Shown: piece after piece, positions 1-6,999 of the stretch
Layout: every line of letters begins with the position of its first letter
How positions within the stretch are numbered: the first letter of the stretch is position 1
Source: an uncultured Pelagibacteraceae bacterium
GTDB lineage: Bacteria > Pseudomonadota > Alphaproteobacteria > Pelagibacterales > Pelagibacteraceae
Assembly (NCBI GenBank): GCA_902596185.1
Contig: CACJSX010000003.1
Span: 1-64,000 of the forward strand
DNA: 64,000 bases
Reading direction: 5' to 3'
Position numbers and translations under genes: made by a program
Notes under the pieces: model-generated
The model's database searches: none
Told to the model about the DNA's origin: nothing
The model's input: the letters and a program-made list of their open reading frames with translations, nothing else

Positions 1-471
1 ATATATGCCACACATATGAAACACTCCCCGTTTTAACCTTCTAATTGGTAAGTTTAAAAAAAAAGTAGTGATTGCTAATCTTGGTGAACCATATGTGCAA
101 AAAATTATAGCTTTTTTAGCTTTTAAGTTTCCGATTGGATAACCGTAGTTTCCTACTAACTGTTTAAATTTGAAAGCCCAAGGTGGCGCCAATACTTTAT
201 CAATCCAACCCTCAACTATTGCTGGCATTCTAAAATTCCAAATTGGAGCAATTAGTACAATAGTATCACAGTCTTCAATTCTTTTTCTATGATCTAAAAC
301 CTCTTGATCAGGTTCCTCACCAGCGAAAACAGGATTAAATTTCTCTTTATATAAATCAACAACATCAACTTGATTTCCATTAGATTTTGATTGTTTTATA
401 AATTCATCTCTGATTGCTGCATTAAATGAATTATCATTGTAATGTCCGTAAACTAAGAAAATCTTTTTCAT
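1..471 (-). CDS. Flavodoxin-fold NAD(P)H (quinone) oxidoreductase, partial at the window edge
   Basis: A minus-strand frame opens with ATG at 471 and stays open to base 1, giving 157 residues and no stop, so the C-terminus lies outside the window. The N-terminus (MKKIFLVYGHYNDNSFN) has the beta-strand and phosphate-binding loop expected of flavodoxin-like quinone reductases. The segment WNFRMPAIVEGWIDKV around residues 80-95 matches the family's conserved W-x-x-PA-x-x-GW-x-D-x-V region. Family members are soluble FMN or FAD enzymes of about 190-210 residues that reduce quinones by two electrons. The gene starts 12 bases beyond the transporter gene at 484-2094, so it is probably the end of that operon. 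The exact substrate cannot be told. Confidence 0.8.
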   Translation of the reverse strand, partial: MKKIFLVYGHYNDNSFNAAIRDEFIKQSKSNGNQVDVVDLYKEKFNPVFAGEEPDQEVLDHRKRIEDCDTIVLIAPIWNFRMPAIVEGWIDKVLAPPWAFKFKQLVGNYGYPIGNLKAKKAIIFCTYGSPRLAITTFFLNLPIRRLKRGVFHMCGIY

Positions 472-483
472 ATTTTTAAATTT

Positions 484-2094
484 TTATTCAGTAGTTTTGT
501 ATTTACTATTATTAATTATAAATACAAATACAATTGGAAGAATTAAAGTTAAAAGCGTTACAACAATCAACAAAATTCCAAGCTCAGAATAGTCTGCTGT
601 TGTTTGTATTTCGCCTGAAACTTTATCCTTAACCTCTCTTGTTACAGTAAATATTTCATTTAAATATTTTGTTCCTAATGCACTCGCAGATAATGCAAGA
701 TTTGTAAAAGATGCAAAAACTGCAAAAAATGTTGCCTTTAAATGTGCTGGAGCATTTTTTGCTATCCAGGCAAGCAAAGGTATCATTGATACTTGTCCAA
801 GAGGAGACTCTAAAGCAGTATTAATTAATGCAATAAACTTTGCATCAACTACCCCGCCTGTTAATGAAGCTGTCCAATTATGAAAACCATAATACATTCC
901 AACACTTGGTAAAAATAAAATTGCACCAGCAATACTTAAAACAACAATTATTTTAGCAATTGAATTATTTGCCATAAATGGTCTTAATAGAACAATGCCA
1001 GCCAATGTTAAAATTGATGCAAGTAGTGATAAAATAGAGAAGAATTGCTCATTAAATCCAAGTTCATCAATTTCGAACCAAGTTAAACCAGGACCAGGAC
1101 CTGGCATGGCTCTAAATATAAATATAATTACGGCTGTACCTACAATAGTTAATCTTAAATCCTCAGGTAATTCCTTAATAAGTTTAAACATTAAAAACAG
1201 AATGATTATGACTGATCCAATAAAGACAATTTCCTGTGCAAAAGGTACTTTGAATGAGCCCACTGACAATGTAAAAATAACAAAAACTAAACTTCCTCCT
1301 AAAATCCACCAGTTTATTTTTGTTTTTACGTTATCTCTCTCTTCTTTAAATTCTAAACCTTTAGATTTTAAGCTTTGTATTTTTTTATGTCTTAAATAAT
1401 TTGCTAAAATTACACCTAAGATAGAGACCAAAGGTATTACTAGAGCATAGATATAAATGGTTCCATATAAATTTATCTTTTCGGACTGTTCTAAACTTTC
1501 TACATCTCTAAATAAAATTACGTTAACTAATGCAACAAGTACTGTGCCGCCAATAATAGCAAACCTTCCAAGGGTCTGCATTGTTGTATGCATTATTTTT
1601 ATTTTATCTTTAGTGTAATCATTCCCTGTTTCATCAACCAGGGGAACAGCTTCAACTGTCATGGCATCAGCCACAACATCTTGAACCACGTAACCAACTG
1701 GAGCTAAAATCACGCTAATCACAAACCAAGTCTCAACAGAAAATACTTCTGACATATCTTCAGTATGAATAATTAAACCATACATAATTAATAAACTTAG
1801 AGCTATTAACGAGGCTCCAAAATAAACCATGTAGTTTTTTCTATTCCAAATAAGATCGACGAGATGCCCTAACGGCATTTTTAACGCCCAAGGTATTCCT
1901 GCCCAAAAACCCAACCCTGCAAGAAATGCAGCAGAAAGATTTAAATAATCCTTTACAAAAAAAGTTCCAACTATTCCTGTTAATCCAGAAATCCCAGCAG
2001 CCATATAAACCATCAATGGTGGTAAGTAGGTCCATTTAAACTGACGACCTAAATCTAAAAAAGTATTATCTAAAAATTTAATTATTTTATTCAT
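484..2094 (-). CDS. MFS transporter of the BT1 (folate-biopterin) type
   Basis: This is a 536-residue inner-membrane protein with about twelve hydrophobic segments. The stretch VVQDVVADAMTVE near residue 137 resembles the conserved acidic segment of the BT1 folate-biopterin transporter branch of the major facilitator superfamily. A flexible PGPGPG run lies in a loop near residue 330. It directly abuts the CoA-binding protein gene at 2095-2529 and sits in the long minus-strand run that begins with betaine demethylation genes. A folate or pterin substrate would suit such C1 context, but this is inference. A different small organic substrate is equally possible from sequence alone. Confidence 0.6.
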   Translation of the reverse strand: MNKIIKFLDNTFLDLGRQFKWTYLPPLMVYMAAGISGLTGIVGTFFVKDYLNLSAAFLAGLGFWAGIPWALKMPLGHLVDLIWNRKNYMVYFGASLIALSLLIMYGLIIHTEDMSEVFSVETWFVISVILAPVGYVVQDVVADAMTVEAVPLVDETGNDYTKDKIKIMHTTMQTLGRFAIIGGTVLVALVNVILFRDVESLEQSEKINLYGTIYIYALVIPLVSILGVILANYLRHKKIQSLKSKGLEFKEERDNVKTKINWWILGGSLVFVIFTLSVGSFKVPFAQEIVFIGSVIIILFLMFKLIKELPEDLRLTIVGTAVIIFIFRAMPGPGPGLTWFEIDELGFNEQFFSILSLLASILTLAGIVLLRPFMANNSIAKIIVVLSIAGAILFLPSVGMYYGFHNWTASLTGGVVDAKFIALINTALESPLGQVSMIPLLAWIAKNAPAHLKATFFAVFASFTNLALSASALGTKYLNEIFTVTREVKDKVSGEIQTTADYSELGILLIVVTLLTLILPIVFVFIINNSKYKTTE

Positions 2095-2529
2095 TTAGTC
2101 ACTTAGAACGGGGAATGCTTGTCTTACTTTTAAAAAATATTTTTGATATTCCATTTTAGTACATTTATTTTCAACATATTCCATTTTATTTTCTTCAACT
2201 AATTTTTTTGCCTTTTGATCTCGAATACCAAGTTGAAGCCATAAAACTTTTGCACCTATTTTTACCGCATCTTCCGCAATCCCATATGCCTCGCTAGATG
2301 GTCTAAATACATCTACTATATCTACATTTTTATTAATATCTGCAACTTTAGCATAAACTTCTTCACCTAGTATTTTTTCCCCTTTTGCGCTTGGGTTTAC
2401 TGGGTAAACTTTAAAACCATAATCTTGCATATATTTCATAACAATAGTTGATGTTTTTTTAGGATCCTTGCTAACTCCTACCATTGCAATAGATTTATAT
2501 TTAGAGAGAATATTTTTTATTTCATTCAT
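2095..2529 (-). CDS. CoA-binding domain protein (YccU-like)
   Basis: This 144-residue soluble protein is a single Rossmann-type CoA-binding domain. The N-terminal part has VGVSKDPKKTS and the later VYPVNP, both typical of the YccU family, a stand-alone version of the CoA-binding fold of succinyl-CoA synthetase alpha. Family length is about 135-145 residues, so it looks complete. The gene follows the small membrane protein gene by five bases and abuts the transporter gene. The cellular role of this family is not established; regulation by or sensing of CoA thioesters is a guess. Confidence 0.8.
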   Translation of the reverse strand: MNEIKNILSKYKSIAMVGVSKDPKKTSTIVMKYMQDYGFKVYPVNPSAKGEKILGEEVYAKVADINKNVDIVDVFRPSSEAYGIAEDAVKIGAKVLWLQLGIRDQKAKKLVEENKMEYVENKCTKMEYQKYFLKVRQAFPVLSD

Positions 2530-2534
2530 ATGAT

Positions 2535-2726
2535 TTATTTGTCTTTTAATAAAATTTTTTTCTTACAAAATTCTTTTGCTTCTTCAATAGTCATTGGTTT
2601 TTCTAATTTTTGACTACCTGCAACGCATGCATCTATAGCTCTTTGAGAGTTATGATCTCTAAAGTCCAGAACAATATAAAGCCCTACAATAATAAAAATT
2701 ATTATTAAAATATTTTTAATTTTCAT
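2535..2726 (-). CDS. Small single-pass membrane or secreted protein of unknown function
   Basis: This encodes 63 residues with one hydrophobic N-terminal segment (about residues 5-21) followed by a short basic tail containing two cysteines, at C34 in DACVAG and C54 in EFCKKK. The start overlaps the end of the crotonase gene by four bases (ATGA), the usual sign of translational coupling, which is the main reason to believe it is real. The two cysteines could form a disulfide if the tail is periplasmic. I recognise no family. Confidence 0.6.
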   Translation of the reverse strand: MKIKNILIIIFIIVGLYIVLDFRDHNSQRAIDACVAGSQKLEKPMTIEEAKEFCKKKILLKDK

Positions 2727-3502
2727 TTATTTTTCCAAATAGCTTTTCTTTTTTCTAGGAAAGCAGAAATTCCCTCTTTTGCATCCATTGCCATCATATT
2801 AAGAGTCATCATTTTACTTGTATAAGCGTAAGCTTTACTTAATGGCATTTCTAATTGTTTGTAAAAAGCTTGCTTTCCAATTTTTATTGTTAAATTAGAT
2901 TTAGAGGCGATCTTTTTTGCAACTTTTAATACTTCATTGTTTAATTTTTTTTTTGAAAAATTATCATTTATTAAGCCTATTTCTTTTGCATAATTTGCAT
3001 TGATAGGCTCTCCAGTTAAAAGCATTTTCATCATTGGTTTTCGATTTATTTTTCTACTAACAGCAACCATAGGTGTACTACAAAACAAACCAATATTTAC
3101 ACCAGGAGTAGCAAATAATGCTTCTTTAGTACTATAAGCTAAATCACAACTTGCAACCAATTGACACCCTGCTGCGAATGCTGCTCCATGAACTTTAGCA
3201 ATTACAGGTTTCCTGCCTTCAACAATTTGAAGCATTACTTTTGAACAAAGATTAAATAATTTTAAATATTTATCTCTCTTTTTTAATCCTTTTACTTCTT
3301 TTAAATTATGTCCTGCACTAAATCCTTTTCCAGCACCCTCTAATATTATTACTTTAACTTTTTTATCAGTATCTAGTTTTTTTAAAGTCTTTAATAAATC
3401 TGAGAGATTTTTGAATGATAAGGAATTATAAGTTTTTGGTTCATCAATAATAATTGATGAAATTTCTTTATTTATTTTTTTAATTTTTATATTGCTTGTC
3501 AT
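2723..3502 (-). CDS. Enoyl-CoA hydratase/isomerase family protein (ECHDC3-like)
   Basis: This is a 259-residue crotonase-fold protein. The oxyanion-hole regions are visible as GFSAGHNLKE near residue 60 and HGAAFAAGCQLVASCDLA near residue 105. The segment FATPGVNIGLFCSTP near residue 137 is the pattern of the ECHDC3 subgroup. In true enoyl-CoA hydratases two glutamates act as acid and base; here the first position reads GCQL and the second lies in NIGLF, so neither is a glutamate. It may therefore not be a hydratase. It overlaps the small membrane protein gene by four bases and abuts the dioxygenase gene, so it belongs to the same operon. The CoA substrate is unknown. Confidence 0.85.
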   Translation of the reverse strand: MTSNIKIKKINKEISSIIIDEPKTYNSLSFKNLSDLLKTLKKLDTDKKVKVIILEGAGKGFSAGHNLKEVKGLKKRDKYLKLFNLCSKVMLQIVEGRKPVIAKVHGAAFAAGCQLVASCDLAYSTKEALFATPGVNIGLFCSTPMVAVSRKINRKPMMKMLLTGEPINANYAKEIGLINDNFSKKKLNNEVLKVAKKIASKSNLTIKIGKQAFYKQLEMPLSKAYAYTSKMMTLNMMAMDAKEGISAFLEKRKAIWKNK

Positions 3503-4354
3503 TTAATCAGCTAATCCGTCAGATCTAGCCTGATTTCTTTCTATATGAATTGGTAAAACTTTGCCATAAATAGCTTTGGAATGTTCTGGTGTATTTACTC
3601 TCCATGGATCTAAAACATAAGCTGGAATACACATATATCTTGATTTTTGGCCTTCAACTTTTGTTACCCTATGCAAAGTAAATCTACCTTTAAATATTTG
3701 TAAATCTCCTGGCTCTAACTTCAATTGTCTTACTCTAGTTCTATCTCCTGATATAACTTTTTGAACTTCTTCAAAATTTTCGTTTCCAGGTTCTCTAATA
3801 TTTGGACAGTACTCAAATACACCTCCCTTCTCTGGTTTTTGGATCATTAAACTAAGTGTAAATTCACAACTATCAAAATGCCATGGGAGTACTCCATCTG
3901 GTTTCATAACATTGTACGCATGACATGCTAAAGGATCTGCCCATCTGTAAATAGGAGAAACATCTAAACAAGCAGATACAAATTTTAAAAGTTCTTCAGT
4001 TTCGTATAGATATTTCATCTCTGATTCTTTTGGAAAACAATCTGAATTTAAATATCCATTGTATCTATTCATAAAAGTTCTTTTTGGATGATCTTTTGGT
4101 AATGAAGGGTCATCCTTTGCATACAAGTAAGCATTTATACTCTCTTTGGACATGTAAACTTCGTCTAATTGTTTTTCTAACTCAGAATTCATTACCTTGA
4201 GTGATTTAGGTAAAATAAAATTTGGAATTGTTGAACAGCTATGTTGATCAAGTTCTTCTTTACATTTTTTAATTAGATTTTTAATTATTGGTGAGTTTAA
4301 ATCGTGTATTGGATATTTTTCTAAATCTACAATAGTCTTAAGTCTATCGTTCAT
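3503..4354 (-). CDS. 2-oxoglutarate/Fe(II)-dependent dioxygenase
   Basis: This is a 283-residue cupin-type dioxygenase. The iron triad is H159 and D161 (WHFDSCEF) with H228 (FTLHRV), and R239 is placed to bind 2-oxoglutarate. The sequence around the triad, including GGVFEY and the NIRE segment, resembles the hydroxylase/halogenase group that acts on free amino acids or small amines. Because the H-x-D carboxylate is kept, hydroxylation is expected rather than halogenation. The gene lies six bases after the nucleotidyltransferase gene and abuts the crotonase gene. The substrate is unknown; a hydroxylated or demethylated small metabolite made together with the upstream kinase and nucleotidyltransferase is an inference. 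Confidence 0.8.
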   Translation of the reverse strand: MNDRLKTIVDLEKYPIHDLNSPIIKNLIKKCKEELDQHSCSTIPNFILPKSLKVMNSELEKQLDEVYMSKESINAYLYAKDDPSLPKDHPKRTFMNRYNGYLNSDCFPKESEMKYLYETEELLKFVSACLDVSPIYRWADPLACHAYNVMKPDGVLPWHFDSCEFTLSLMIQKPEKGGVFEYCPNIREPGNENFEEVQKVISGDRTRVRQLKLEPGDLQIFKGRFTLHRVTKVEGQKSRYMCIPAYVLDPWRVNTPEHSKAIYGKVLPIHIERNQARSDGLAD

Positions 4355-4360
4355 TTAAGT

Positions 4361-4735
4361 TTATTTTAACTTTCCCTCTTCTCTCATTTTTGCTCTTATC
4401 TTAGTAGCTGATATTTTTTGAGTTTCTTCGTCCAAGACTATTTCCTCAATCTTATATCCAACTCCTCTACCATAACAAATATTTGTAATATTAGGTACTA
4501 ACATTATTTTAAATTGCCCTTCAAATTCAGGATTTAATCGTTCTTCAATATTTTTTTTTACTGTTTCAAAATCAAAAGGATTATCATCTACACCTTGAAC
4601 ATCTCTAATTTGAATACAAACTTGTCCAGTTTTTTTAATAATTTCTTTAAACAAAGTATAATGTCCATCGTGAAAAGGTTGCCATCTTCCTAGCATTTGT
4701 GCTGTTGGTTTTTTGTTATCCCATTGGTGTGTCAT
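4361..4735 (-). CDS. Cytidylyltransferase-fold nucleotidyltransferase
   Basis: This is a 124-residue nucleotidyltransferase of the HxGH superfamily. The catalytic motif reads GRWQPFHDGH near residue 20, and the second motif ISATKIR near residue 109 corresponds to the family's ISSTxIR. A good Shine-Dalgarno sequence (GGAG) lies about seven bases upstream of the ATG. Family members transfer AMP or CMP onto a phosphorylated substrate. At 124 residues it is a minimal single-domain version. Its start overlaps the kinase gene by 20 bases, suggesting the kinase product is its substrate. It could equally be a nicotinamide-nucleotide or glycerol-phosphate type enzyme; the substrate is not readable. 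Confidence 0.8.
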   Translation of the reverse strand: MTHQWDNKKPTAQMLGRWQPFHDGHYTLFKEIIKKTGQVCIQIRDVQGVDDNPFDFETVKKNIEERLNPEFEGQFKIMLVPNITNICYGRGVGYKIEEIVLDEETQKISATKIRAKMREEGKLK

Positions 4736-5141
4736 TTTTTATCTCCTCTATTATTTTTGGTGCCCACTTAATTGCATCCTGAGTTGTTACATGAAAATCA
4801 AAATTCTTAGGATTAACAAACATTTGATTTGTGTCTTCAAATCTTCCTTTTTTAATTGTATCGACCCACACTATATAATCTGCAGGAAACAAGCTTCTTG
4901 CCTCAGGAGTTGGTGCAATAAAATCAGCAATTACATAATGACCTTCTGCTTTTAATTTTAAAGCTGCTTCAGCCATTCTTTTTGCTTGTCTTATCCTTCC
5001 TTCTTCTGAAAAATCCCAATCGTTTGCTGCTTTTCTTACCTCATCAGCATTTAATCTTTTGGCATTTAAGTATGGTGCTATTTCATTTGCTAGAGTTGTT
5101 TTGCCAGCTCCAGGCAAACCCATTACTAAAATAATTTTCAT
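4716..5141 (-). CDS. P-loop kinase of the adenylylsulfate-kinase (CysC) type
   Basis: This is a 141-residue P-loop kinase. The Walker A motif GLPGAGKTT occupies residues 8-16. LNADEVRKAANDWDFSEEGRIRQAKRM matches the APS-kinase layout (the usual D-G-D-N-V-R region followed by FS-x-x-x-R), and ADFIAPTPEAR matches the following FISP region. It is shorter than true CysC (about 180-200 residues). No sulfate-assimilation genes are nearby, so a different small hydroxylated substrate is likely. It overlaps the DddP-like gene by one base upstream and the nucleotidyltransferase gene by 20 bases downstream. Confidence 0.7.
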   Translation of the reverse strand: MKIILVMGLPGAGKTTLANEIAPYLNAKRLNADEVRKAANDWDFSEEGRIRQAKRMAEAALKLKAEGHYVIADFIAPTPEARSLFPADYIVWVDTIKKGRFEDTNQMFVNPKNFDFHVTTQDAIKWAPKIIEEIKNDTPMG

Positions 5142-6376
5142 TAAATATCTTCTAACGGATGATGGGACATTAATTCAAGTCCATTTTCACCAATTAAATA
5201 CTGTTGTTCAAGTTTTACACCTTCTTTGCCACCAACTTTACCGATATAGCTTTCAACAGTAATGGTCATATTTTTTTGAAAAGTTCCACCACGCTCACCA
5301 CCATCTGTAGGATATCTAATCGCAGGCCACTCATCACATAAACCAATTCCATGAACCATTACTGAATATCGGTTTGGATAATATTCATCTGGTAATACCC
5401 ATGATTTTTCTGTGAATTCCTGAAAAGTAACTCCGTCTTTAATTAATCTAGAATTAAAATCAATTTGCTCCATGGCCATTAAATATAATGTTTTCTGCGC
5501 ATCATTAAATTTATTACCCACAACAAAAGCTCTAGAAATATCTGCACAATATCCATAAGGACCAACCATATCGGTATCAAAAGCAACTATTTCTCCTTGT
5601 TGGATAACTTTATTACTACTTTCTTGCATCCATGGATTTGTTCTTTCACCGGAAGATAAAATTCTACAATCAATCCATTCACCTCCATTTTCAATATTTG
5701 TTTTATGTAGAATTGACCACAATTCATCTTCTGTCATTCCTGGTTTGAGATCTAATCTCATCTTAGATACACCTTTTTCCGCAACTTCTATTGCTGCTTT
5801 CATACAAATTAATTCATCAGGTGATTTTATTACTCTTGCTTGTTCTAAAATAAATTTTGCATCTACAACTTCAATACCTTCTTTATTTAAAGCTGCAACC
5901 GCAGGACCATTTAGAATATCGATTGCAATTTTTTTTGTTTTAAAATAATTTTTTGATAAATCTTTAACTTCATTAATCCATTTTGATAATTGTAGATTTG
6001 CTTGGTCTCCATTACTAAAATAATCCCATGTGATTGCAGGTCTTATTTCGTCAATTAAATTTAAATGCTTTGATAATATTTCACAATTAAAATACTCATA
6101 AAGAATTGTTGGTCCATTGACTGGAACAAAACAATATCTTGTTAAATTATGCATATTGTAGACGCTCATGTTAACAGTATCTAAAGCATAACGAACATTC
6201 ACTGGATCAAAGAGAATACAAGCTTCTAAATTGTTTTTTACTAATTCCTTTCTAACCCTATCTAAACGATATGATCTTAACTTATCAAAATTTATCTCAT
6301 CTTCTCTTAATCTTTTTTTAGTAATAAAATTTTGTCTTGGTTTTATTTCAGGTGCAATTTTTCTACTAAATCTCAT
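5141..6376 (-). CDS. dddP: M24-family metalloprotein closely resembling DMSP lyase DddP
   Basis: This 411-residue pita-bread-fold protein carries a complete binuclear metal site: D267, D269, D279, H342, E375 and E390. Known DddP enzymes have the same six ligands with nearly the same spacing, plus a tyrosine five residues before and an aspartate six residues after the metal histidine as catalytic residues; here these are Y337 and D348 (HGIGLCDEWP). The DddP signatures GGEWIDCR, SGERTNPW and FDTDMVGPYGYCADISR are all present. DddP cleaves dimethylsulfoniopropionate to acrylate and dimethyl sulfide in the cytoplasm. The gene overlaps its neighbours by 1-4 bases in the betaine operon. An Xaa-Pro dipeptidase-like role or another betaine-like substrate remains possible. 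Confidence 0.65.
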   Translation of the reverse strand: MRFSRKIAPEIKPRQNFITKKRLREDEINFDKLRSYRLDRVRKELVKNNLEACILFDPVNVRYALDTVNMSVYNMHNLTRYCFVPVNGPTILYEYFNCEILSKHLNLIDEIRPAITWDYFSNGDQANLQLSKWINEVKDLSKNYFKTKKIAIDILNGPAVAALNKEGIEVVDAKFILEQARVIKSPDELICMKAAIEVAEKGVSKMRLDLKPGMTEDELWSILHKTNIENGGEWIDCRILSSGERTNPWMQESSNKVIQQGEIVAFDTDMVGPYGYCADISRAFVVGNKFNDAQKTLYLMAMEQIDFNSRLIKDGVTFQEFTEKSWVLPDEYYPNRYSVMVHGIGLCDEWPAIRYPTDGGERGGTFQKNMTITVESYIGKVGGKEGVKLEQQYLIGENGLELMSHHPLEDI

Positions 6377-6999
6377 AATACCCTATATAACCCTAACCAT
6401 GCGTTAACATCTTTGCTTGCAATGTAGTCAGATTTAAAAAATTCTACTTCTTCCCACTTCTTGCTATCTTTCAGTATATCAATTTTTTTATCAAAACCAT
6501 ACTCTTCATGAATTCCTTCATTTATAGTAAAACAAATCAATCCACCTGGTTTTGTTATTCTTATAAATTCATCTAATGCATTTGGTTTTACATGCCCAAA
6601 AGTAAATGTTCCAACACACATAATTCCACCATAAAAGTTATCCTCAACTTTTATTGGTTTATTTAAATCAACCTTTACTAATTTTTGATAAAGATCTTTT
6701 GGTACAGTATCTAATAGAGTTTGAGATAAATCGGCTCCATGAAAATTTTTAAAACTATATTTTTTAAGCTCCAATCCCACTAAACCTGTTCCACATCCAG
6801 CATCAAAAATTAAAGTATCTTTATTTTTCTCATATTTGTTAAATGTTTCTGCAGTTTCTTTAGGTCCTGTATAGTTCCAATCAACCATATCTCTATTATA
6901 TTTATCTTTGTCTCCCCATTCATCGTAGTACTTCATAACTTCATCAGTAGTTTTAAGCTTATAAATTGGAATTTTGTTTCCTACGTCTTTTTGAGCCAT
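6373..6999 (-). CDS. Class I SAM-dependent methyltransferase
   Basis: This is a 208-residue soluble methyltransferase. Motif I reads FDAGCGTGLVG around residues 65-75, followed by the acidic strand end GADLS near residue 93 and the motif IV region GGIMCVGTFTFGH. Length is normal for a single-domain class I enzyme. It overlaps the DMGDH-like gene by one base and the DddP-like gene by four, so it is translationally coupled with both. The substrate is unknown. The surroundings point to a small methylated metabolite, either as acceptor or as a route for discarding methyl groups, but nothing in the sequence proves this. Confidence 0.85.
   Translation of the reverse strand: MAQKDVGNKIPIYKLKTTDEVMKYYDEWGDKDKYNRDMVDWNYTGPKETAETFNKYEKNKDTLIFDAGCGTGLVGLELKKYSFKNFHGADLSQTLLDTVPKDLYQKLVKVDLNKPIKVEDNFYGGIMCVGTFTFGHVKPNALDEFIRITKPGGLICFTINEGIHEEYGFDKKIDILKDSKKWEEVEFFKSDYIASKDVNAWLGLYRVL

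Noticed and set aside
1081-1110. Short repeat encoding PGPGPG
   Set aside because: It is a small loop feature inside one transporter gene, not a nucleotide repeat array or mobile element.
995-1399. Plus-strand open frame of 134 codons opposite the BT1 transporter gene
   Set aside because: It is the mirror of a hydrophobic gene in an AT-rich genome, has no ribosome site and no recognisable protein character. The same holds for other long antisense frames, for example at 27495-27956, 48631-48945, 59058-59312 and 62380-62688.
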